25,659 nt of DNA from Bacteriovoracaceae bacterium UBA7317. GTDB taxonomy: Bacteria > Bdellovibrionota > Bacteriovoracia > Bacteriovoracales > Bacteriovoracaceae. Below the pieces are notes generated by a model. That model searched no databases. It was not told where the DNA came from and worked only from the letters and a program-made list of their open reading frames with translations. Location of the stretch: assembly GCA_002474345.1 (NCBI GenBank), contig DKQD01000179.1, positions 12,744 to 38,402 on the forward strand. The letters run 5' to 3'. Each line of letters opens with the position of its first letter. Position 1 is the first letter of the stretch. The translations under genes were made by a program, and so were the position numbers. Below, piece after piece: positions 20,645-25,659 of this stretch.

Positions 20645-20650
20645 ATTATA
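20645..20650 (-). promoter_or_regulatory. -10 element for the lipoprotein gene
   Basis: A perfect TATAAT on the minus strand, 31 bases before ATG 20613; the -35 at 17-nt spacing is weak (TTTAAT). It gives a transcript start about 25 bases before the start codon. Confidence 0.45.
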
Positions 20651-20761
20651 ACTTTTGAGTTTAAAAAATTAAAGGATGTACGTTCAAATTGAGTTTTTCC
20701 AATCAAAGAAGTCAATTTAAACACACCGAGGAAAACTTTACCACTTTATTTTTTTTCTTTG

Positions 20762-20796
20762 CCTACGCTAAATTTAGGTTAACCTATTAGTGTAGG
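20762..20796. repeat. Nested dyad symmetry in the 20626-20878 gap
   Basis: Ten-base arms CCTACGCTAA (20762-20771) and TTAGTGTAGG (20787-20796), one G-U, enclose a perfect 12-base palindrome TAGGTTAACCTA (20775-20786). The 253-base gap has no gene I can support. The dyad could be a regulator-binding site or part of a small RNA ending at the terminator 45 bases to the right. Confidence 0.55.
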
Positions 20797-20833
20797 TGAT
20801 AGGAAGTTGCTTACAAGATTAGGCAGGAAGCCA

Positions 20834-20869
20834 AAAAGAGGGGGCCTTTGCAGGAGGCCCCCTTTTTTT
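20834..20869. terminator. Strong bidirectional terminator after scoB
   Basis: GGGGGCCT (20840-20847) pairs perfectly with AGGCCCCC (20855-20862), 7-nt loop, seven T at 20863-20869 on the plus strand and an A-run at 20833-20837 that gives a U-run on the minus strand. It begins 10 bases after the scoB stop and closes the leftward operon; it could also end a rightward small transcript. Confidence 0.9.
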
Positions 20870-20878
20870 ATCTACTAG

Positions 20879-21514
20879 TTATTTATGTCTTTCAATTAAT
20901 AGTTCCTCACTAATACCTAAAGATTCTTTAGAGACATCAGCAGCAAGTTCAATAACCTCAAAGCGGTTTTCTTTAATAGAAAAAAGCCCTTTATCTGTTA
21001 CCACTATGTCTACAACATTAAGTCCTGTTAAAGGGAGCCCACACCTTTTTAACATTTTGGGACTGCCGTTTTTATTAAAGTGGGTCATCATCACGATAAT
21101 TGTTTTTGCTCCATGAACAAGGTCCATGGCACCGCCCATTCCTGTGACTTTTTTTCCTGGAATCATCCAGTTAGCGAGGTTTCCTTCAACATCGACTTCC
21201 ATTCCACCGAGCACACAGTAATCTAAGTGACCCCCTCGAATCATTCCAAAACTTAAAGCACTGTCAAAGTAACTAGCACCCTTGCCTACAGCAATGGTTT
21301 CTTTTCCTGCATTGATAAGAGTCGGCGATACATTTTTTTCATCAGGTCTTCCCTCAACACCAAGGACGCCATTTTCTGAATGAATCATGACTCTGCTTTC
21401 TTTTGGAATTCTTTCAGCTATCAAGGTTGGTAAACCTATTCCTAGGTTTACACTTGTATCTTTTTCAAAGAGAGAAATTACTTTATCCGCCATTTGTTCT
21501 TTTGACCAAGTCAT
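20879..21514 (-). CDS. scoB: 3-oxoacid CoA-transferase subunit B
   Basis: Beta subunit of a family I CoA-transferase, which swaps CoA between succinyl-CoA (or acetyl-CoA) and a 3-oxoacid such as acetoacetate. The catalytic glutamate is Glu47 in IHSENGVLGVEGRP. Other family marks are NLGIGLPTLIAERIP near the start, RGGHLDYCVLGGMEVD and the glycine-rich TGMGGAMDLVHGAKTIIVMMTH. At 211 residues it is the usual size. ATG 21514 lies two bases after the scoA stop, with GGGAG in the end of scoA, so the subunits are coupled as expected. The exact acid substrate (acetoacetate, 3-oxoadipate or another) cannot be told from sequence. Confidence 0.93.
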   Translation of the reverse strand: MTWSKEQMADKVISLFEKDTSVNLGIGLPTLIAERIPKESRVMIHSENGVLGVEGRPDEKNVSPTLINAGKETIAVGKGASYFDSALSFGMIRGGHLDYCVLGGMEVDVEGNLANWMIPGKKVTGMGGAMDLVHGAKTIIVMMTHFNKNGSPKMLKRCGLPLTGLNVVDIVVTDKGLFSIKENRFEVIELAADVSKESLGISEELLIERHK

Positions 21515-21516
21515 CT

Positions 21517-22221
21517 TTATTCTCCCTTCACTTTTAAAAATTCAATATCGTTTTTGTAGTTTGACCCTTTAAAAATTCTTTGGACAAAAATGCCCGCCAC
21601 GTGAACGTCTTCTGGTGGAATGTCACCGAGCTCAACGAGCTCTTCCACTTCAACAACAGTAATTTTTGAGGCCATCGCCATAAGTGGAGAAAAGTTTCTT
21701 GCGGTTTCTTTAAACCAGAGGTTCCCGTAAGGGTCCGCTTTCTGGGCCTTGATAATGGCAAAGTCAGCGTGCAGAGGGAGTTCTAAAATGCAAGGACGGT
21801 CAAACGTTCTCTCTTCTTTTCCCTCAGCAACAAGTGTTCCAGCACCTGTTGGCGTATAAAAACCTCTTATTCCCATGCCAGCGGCCCTAATCCTTTCACT
21901 AAAGGTTCCTTGAGGGACAAGTTCAACCTCAATTTCTTTAGCAAGCATTTGCTTTTCAAGGTCAGGGTTTCCCCCAACATAACTGCAATAAGCCTTTTTA
22001 ATTTTATGCTGAATTAAAATTTTAACGAGCCCCCGTCCTGAGTTTCCAATATTATTAGAAATGACCGTGAGGTCCTTAACATCCATCTCACTTAAGGCAT
22101 CAATACAATTTTCTGCAATACCGCAGAGACCAAAGCCTCCACTCATAAGAGCGCTTCCGGATTTTATATCGTGAAGTGCATCTTTAGCACTTTGAAAAAC
22201 TTTGGAACTTTGTTGAGTCAT
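21517..22221 (-). CDS. scoA: 3-oxoacid CoA-transferase subunit A
   Basis: Alpha subunit pairing with ScoB. Family patterns: LMSGGFGLCGIAENCIDAL (25-43), LTVISNNIGNSGRGL, the CoA-binding VGGNPDLEKQMLAKEIEVELVPQGTFSERIRA, and GFYTPTGAGTLVAEGKE. The length of 234 residues is normal. ATG 22221 has AAAAGGA upstream. It follows the class III aminotransferase by 33 bases on the same strand, so its substrate may come from that pathway. Acetoacetate is the commonest substrate for this subfamily, but 3-oxoadipate or branched oxoacids remain possible. Confidence 0.93.
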   Translation of the reverse strand: MTQQSSKVFQSAKDALHDIKSGSALMSGGFGLCGIAENCIDALSEMDVKDLTVISNNIGNSGRGLVKILIQHKIKKAYCSYVGGNPDLEKQMLAKEIEVELVPQGTFSERIRAAGMGIRGFYTPTGAGTLVAEGKEERTFDRPCILELPLHADFAIIKAQKADPYGNLWFKETARNFSPLMAMASKITVVEVEELVELGDIPPEDVHVAGIFVQRIFKGSNYKNDIEFLKVKGE

Positions 22222-22254
22222 TTTTTTTCCTTTTATTTATTCTAAGCTAAAAGT

Positions 22255-23469
22255 TTAAAGTTCTCTCAAGGCCTTATTTAATGTTTCTAAAGCCGCCTGT
22301 AAATCCATTTTGTTAAAAGTAAGAGCGGGAGAAAGAATAAGTGTCTGAGGTTGAACAACTAGGTGAACTCCTCTTTCTAAAAAATAGTTAAAGTCGAGGG
22401 TCACATCACTCGTAAATTCAATGGCAGCCAAAAGGCCAATAGTCCGTATTTCTTTAACGTTCGGCAGCTCTTCCCATTTTAAAAAATAGCCTTTCATCAT
22501 TTTTTTTAAATTAACTATATTTTCTAAAAAATGGCCATCGGCTAAAATGTCACAAATGGCATCCATGGCAGCGAGACCTAAGGGATGGGCGTAACTTGTG
22601 AGCCCGCAAGAAAGTACGTTTTCATTATAAAATTCGACAATGTCTCTATTGGCCCAAACGGCTCCAAAAGGGATGTAACCGCCCGTGATTCCCTTAGACA
22701 TACAGATAAAGTGTGGTTTTAAAAAAGGGTAATTATGAAAACCAAAGCGCCTGCCAGTTCTTTGAAAACCGCAAATAACTTCATCTAAGATAAGAAAAAT
22801 ATTATATTGATCACAAAGCCTTTGGATTCCCTGCCACCAACTTTCTGGAGGAATGATAACTCCATTTCCACCGGTTATAGTTTCAAGGCAAAAAGCCGCA
22901 ATATTTTCTGGCCCCACATCTTTTATGATGAGTTCAGTTTGAGTTAAAAAAGGATCATTGTGAGGTTCAGGAATTCGGGTCGTCCATTCATCAACGGTTT
23001 GATGAGGTTGATTCCTCCAGTCACCTGTGACACTTAAAGCACCAAGAGAGGCACCATGATATGACCTTTCTCGGCAAAGAACGACGTTTTTCTTCTTTAT
23101 CTGTCTTGCCATCTTTAAAGCGTTTTCAACACTTTCAGCACCGGAGAGTGTATAAAAGACTTTTCCATCCAATGCATTGATTTGTCTTTTATATCCATCC
23201 AAATGGCTAAGGAGTTTGTAAGTAGCTTGATCTTTTAAAGGGAAGATGGCTTTCGGCGATACAACAGAAAAAGAGTCTAATTGCTTTTTAATGGCCTCTT
23301 TAATTTTTTCATTATTTAAACCAAAGGAGGCTTGAAAGCTTATGGAAGAGAGGTCGTAAACTTTGTGACCATTTTTTAAAACAAAAAAATGATCTTCATT
23401 ACTTTCAAACTCTATTTTTGTGGGGCTTGATTGATTGGCCCAAGTAAAAAAATAGGGATAGTCTGCCAT
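22255..23469 (-). CDS. Class III aminotransferase (PLP-dependent)
   Basis: Fold-type I, class III (omega) aminotransferase. PLP-binding features are complete: TLSGAESVENALKMAR (107-122), SYHGASLGALSVTG (136-149), FLILDEVICGFQRTGRRFG (225-243, Asp229), and the Schiff-base Lys259 in CMSKGITGGYIPFGAV. At 404 residues it is a little shorter than typical members (420-460). Relatives include amine:pyruvate, beta-alanine, 4-aminobutyrate and diaminopelargonate aminotransferases; nothing in the sequence lets me choose, and no biotin gene is near. ATG 23469 has AAGGA upstream. It sits between a C45 acyltransferase-like gene and scoAB, so it likely makes an oxoacid or semialdehyde that is then activated as a CoA ester; this is inference. 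Confidence 0.92.
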   Translation of the reverse strand: MADYPYFFTWANQSSPTKIEFESNEDHFFVLKNGHKVYDLSSISFQASFGLNNEKIKEAIKKQLDSFSVVSPKAIFPLKDQATYKLLSHLDGYKRQINALDGKVFYTLSGAESVENALKMARQIKKKNVVLCRERSYHGASLGALSVTGDWRNQPHQTVDEWTTRIPEPHNDPFLTQTELIIKDVGPENIAAFCLETITGGNGVIIPPESWWQGIQRLCDQYNIFLILDEVICGFQRTGRRFGFHNYPFLKPHFICMSKGITGGYIPFGAVWANRDIVEFYNENVLSCGLTSYAHPLGLAAMDAICDILADGHFLENIVNLKKMMKGYFLKWEELPNVKEIRTIGLLAAIEFTSDVTLDFNYFLERGVHLVVQPQTLILSPALTFNKMDLQAALETLNKALREL

Positions 23470-23535
23470 GGATTACCATTCCTTTTTTAAAAACTCTAAA
23501 AAGGCGTAGCTTCTTAGAGTGGTTGAGTTTTTAAT

Positions 23536-24663
23536 TTAGAGAGAGTTTTTAGACTCTTTGAGAACAAAGGTTTTTTCTCCTTCACTTCCTTCTAGAGAAA
23601 ACTGATAACTTCTAAAGTTATCATCGTATTCAGGACAGCCTCTCCAAAAGTAATAGTCATCATGAATAAAGTCAGCAATCCCTCCACCACAAGTCATAGA
23701 AGGGTCTTGGGCGCCACTTTGAAAGTGAGAACAAATTGATTTTGGATAACCTTCATGATCCATTAAAAGTGATTTCAACTTTTCAAAAGAATCTACATTA
23801 GGAACCTTTTTACCTAATAGTTCGTACCGTCCATGGGTGGTTGAACTAATGGAAGAAGTGTCTTCTTCCTCTTGAACCTTTTGGCCAAGGCAATGGTTGG
23901 TGTGAAAGACTCCACCAGACTGCTCTTTTGTCATTTCAGCAACTTTTTCTTGAAGTCTTGGTGTAATTTCCCAATGCTCTCCACCTTCAAGGGAAGAAAT
24001 AAGGTAATTGTGGCCAGAAGTGACGGGAGCTTCAATCAGCTTTTGCCTCATTCCTGAAAGGTTCGTTTCTTTTAAAACCTTTCTGACAAGAGCAGGCCAA
24101 ACAAGTCCCGCTTGAGCATTGGCCGTATTAATATTATTAACACCAATTAAGTTTTTATAAGTGTTGATTCCCATCATTCCAACGCAACCAATGAGAGAAA
24201 AGACAACGGACTCTGGTGTATGACCTGTTTTTGGTATGTGGATGACGTTGACAAACCTCTTTGCTGATCCATGCATATCCCATGTTTGACCAGAAAGGAT
24301 TTGATTATTTGTTTGAACGTGAACGGTTGAACAGCCTTCATCTGGAAGTTGGATGTCCCTAAAGTCTGTGTAGTTATTAAGGATCACAACTTCGGTTAGG
24401 TCAATATTCGCCCCTTCAGCAATCCCTTCAATTTCTTTTGTAATTTCAGGAGCAAACTTCTTGGTGGCCTCATATTGAAGTTTTGCTAAAGGGTTAAGCT
24501 GACTTCTAAGGGCCGGGTTCTTAGAAAGCATGAGCTTTTTTCTAATTTCGACAAGTTCTTTAATTCCTTCTCTAAAACTTTCACCATGTGCCTGGCCCCA
24601 CTCTTTCGCCGATTTATTGGCCTCATATTTTATATAAGGAAAATCGTAATTCTTCTCAGTCAC
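23536..24663 (-). CDS. C45-family Ntn-hydrolase / N-acyltransferase-like protein
   Basis: Resembles acyl-CoA:6-aminopenicillanate acyltransferase (MEROPS C45), an N-terminal-nucleophile hydrolase that self-cleaves before an active cysteine. Marks: the pre-sequence WGQAHGESFREGIKEL (22-37), the cleavage site DEG-Cys111-ST, GQTWDM (125-130), the GCVGMMGIN turn, NLIGVNNIN, and HTNHC. Autocleavage before Cys111 would give an about 12-kDa and an about 29-kDa chain. It has no signal peptide. GTG 24663 is chosen because AAAGGA lies 8 nt upstream; the frame is open to GTG 24687. The family acts on amides of amino compounds, including acylated amines and beta-lactams, and bacterial roles are mostly unknown. 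Its place between two aminotransferase-fold genes suggests an amine acylation or deacylation step. Confidence 0.88.
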   Translation of the reverse strand: MTEKNYDFPYIKYEANKSAKEWGQAHGESFREGIKELVEIRKKLMLSKNPALRSQLNPLAKLQYEATKKFAPEITKEIEGIAEGANIDLTEVVILNNYTDFRDIQLPDEGCSTVHVQTNNQILSGQTWDMHGSAKRFVNVIHIPKTGHTPESVVFSLIGCVGMMGINTYKNLIGVNNINTANAQAGLVWPALVRKVLKETNLSGMRQKLIEAPVTSGHNYLISSLEGGEHWEITPRLQEKVAEMTKEQSGGVFHTNHCLGQKVQEEEDTSSISSTTHGRYELLGKKVPNVDSFEKLKSLLMDHEGYPKSICSHFQSGAQDPSMTCGGGIADFIHDDYYFWRGCPEYDDNFRSYQFSLEGSEGEKTFVLKESKNSL

Positions 24664-24719
24664 TCTCTCATTCCTTTTCGCTAGCACTCATCACTAAGAT
24701 TTCCAAATCTCTTTAAATT

Positions 24720-24742
24720 AGAGGAGCTTTTAAAACTCCTCT
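24720..24742. other. Hairpin over the stop codon of the right-edge gene
   Basis: AGAGGAG (24720-24726) and CTCCTCT (24736-24742) form a perfect 7-bp stem whose loop contains the TAA stop of the partial gene on the minus strand. No U-run follows in the reading direction, so it looks like an mRNA-stability or pausing hairpin, not an operon end. Confidence 0.35.
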
Positions 24743-25659
24743 AAAAAACGTCTCATCGAGCTTGTTGATGGACAAACAAGATACGCATCTTTATGTGAGT
24801 TTAGGTATTGAGACAACTGATGAGGAATTTTCCCTTTGAAATAACCAACACCGTTTTCTATTTCAATATGATTGGTTGGGTACTTTTCAAGAACTTCTTT
24901 TAATTTCTTATCAAAGTTCTTTCTTAACTCTTTAAATTTTCCATGATCTTTTTCGATCATCGTCATGGCCCTATGATAACAACCTAGAGAGAATTCATCC
25001 CCATCCCAAGTACTGATCATCATAAGAGGTTTTTCTAAGAAATACTCGTCAGAGCAATAAACAAAAGCCGCTTGTCCACCCATATAGGCAAGACCGCAGT
25101 CGGGTCTTAACTCACTAACATTTGAGAGGAAATAGTTGTCATCACTATAGCGATACATCTGTGAAGCTGTTTCATTGTAAACAAGAGGAAGGTCAAACTT
25201 CTGACAAAGCTTTTTTAACTGCTTAAGGAAAGAAACACTTACTCTCTTCAATGTTTTTTGAAGGAGTGGTTCAATCCAAACCGCCAAATAATCACCTGTT
25301 TCAAATTCTTGCTCTATTTTTTCAAGAAGGTCTTCTTCGTTATGAGACTCAGGGTTGTCCATGACTGTTACTGGAAAATAAGCTTCTTCAGGAAGAGAAA
25401 GGGATCTTGAAAGAAAACTTCCTGTTCCAAAGAAATGCCCATCAAAAGTCATCATCTTATGAACCGTTCTTTTTTCTTTAATTTTATGCCACAAAATTTT
25501 AACTAATTTGTCGACACATTCAGACTGCCCACTTGCTGTATAGCCATGCCTCAACTCTTCTGGAACTAATTGAAAAATATCTTTTACGTGAGACAAGAAC
25601 CTTTCACCAACAAAGTTTGAAAGACAAACTTTATTAACAGCACTTGGTAATTGCTCCTC
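24730..25659 (-). CDS. Aminotransferase class III-like protein lacking catalytic Lys (partial, 5' end outside window)
   Basis: The frame is open to the right edge, so the N-terminus is missing; a TTG at 25596 is internal to the open frame and no good start is in view. 309 residues are visible. The fold pattern of class III aminotransferases is traceable: YTASGQSECVDKLVKILW (for the TNSGSEAVExAxKLAR segment), FDGHFFGTGSFLSRSL (for YHG), VWIEPLLQ (for EPIQG), then LVYNETASQMYRY where the PLP-pyridine-binding DEVxTGFxR should be (Asp to Asn), and LAYMGGQAAFVYC where the SKGxxGG lysine should be (no lysine). It is therefore likely not a PLP transaminase; a scaffold, a ligand-binding pseudoenzyme or a subunit of the intact aminotransferase are possibilities. 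It is first in view of a five-gene leftward operon. Confidence 0.75.
   Translation of the reverse strand, partial: EEQLPSAVNKVCLSNFVGERFLSHVKDIFQLVPEELRHGYTASGQSECVDKLVKILWHKIKEKRTVHKMMTFDGHFFGTGSFLSRSLSLPEEAYFPVTVMDNPESHNEEDLLEKIEQEFETGDYLAVWIEPLLQKTLKRVSVSFLKQLKKLCQKFDLPLVYNETASQMYRYSDDNYFLSNVSELRPDCGLAYMGGQAAFVYCSDEYFLEKPLMMISTWDGDEFSLGCYHRAMTMIEKDHGKFKELRKNFDKKLKEVLEKYPTNHIEIENGVGYFKGKIPHQLSQYLNSHKDAYLVCPSTSSMRRFLEEF

Noticed and set aside
24664..24684. Tiny frame MSASEKE upstream of the C45 gene as a leader peptide
   Set aside because: Only seven codons, no ribosome-binding site, and it overlaps the ribosome-binding site of the C45 gene by chance.
1..25659. CRISPR arrays, tRNA/rRNA genes, insertion sequences, integrase or toxin-antitoxin pairs
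   Set aside because: No direct repeats with regular spacing, no tRNA-like cloverleaf ending, no transposase or integrase motifs were seen on either strand.

Overview
The window is a low-GC, gene-dense stretch of chromosome from a Gram-negative bacterium: it encodes the outer-membrane LPS transporter LptD, several lipoproteins or secreted proteins, and SurE/NlpD-like genes. The AT-rich sequence, the order rimM-trmD-SPOUT methylase-rplS-rnhB-yraN, a Bacteroidetes-style LeuS and many unrecognised small envelope proteins fit a member of Bdellovibrionota, most like the Bacteriovoracales (Halobacteriovorax/Bacteriovorax). That placement is inference from gene content, not from a marker-gene tree. 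No rRNA, tRNA, insertion sequence or CRISPR array was seen, and no gap between genes exceeds about 255 bases.

Layout. 1-4370 (+): a tRNA/ribosome-maturation operon (rimM, trmD, a SPOUT-fold methyltransferase, rplS) closed by a strong terminator, then rnhB with an overlapping divergent yraN, then a small secreted protein with its own promoter. 4371-8530 (-): leuS followed by a 140-aa hypothetical, then a protein with a phage-replication-type C-terminal domain that has its own promoters. 8706-9590: a small glycine-rich exported protein (+) and a STAS-domain anti-sigma-antagonist-like protein (-). 9733-16706 (+): rsmI, then a tight run accD, folC, lptD, a TrpG/PabA-like glutamine amidotransferase and a degenerate TrpF-like TIM barrel, with three successive start/stop overlaps of about 35 nt, closed by a terminator. 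16809-18296 (+): surE and a LysM/M23 lipoprotein (nlpD-like). 18324-20613 (-): a DEDDh exonuclease, a compact 2Fe-2S ferredoxin, and a large unrecognised lipoprotein carrying a 9-base G/C homopolymer. 20879-25659 (-): a five-gene operon of an aminotransferase-fold protein without its catalytic lysine (cut by the window edge), a C45 Ntn-hydrolase/acyltransferase, an intact class-III aminotransferase, and the two subunits of a 3-oxoacid CoA-transferase, ended by a GC-rich terminator.

The first two thirds are mostly housekeeping: translation quality (rimM, trmD, rsmI, leuS, rplS), malonyl-CoA and folate synthesis (accD, folC) and envelope building (lptD, nlpD-like). The least ordinary parts are the right-hand amine/acyl/CoA operon with its pseudo-aminotransferase, the TrpG-like/TrpF-like pair attached to folC-lptD, the lipoprotein with the G9 tract (possible phase variation), and the phage-domain gene with its A9-spaced promoter and possible leaderless start. 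All functions are read from motifs by eye; no database search was possible.
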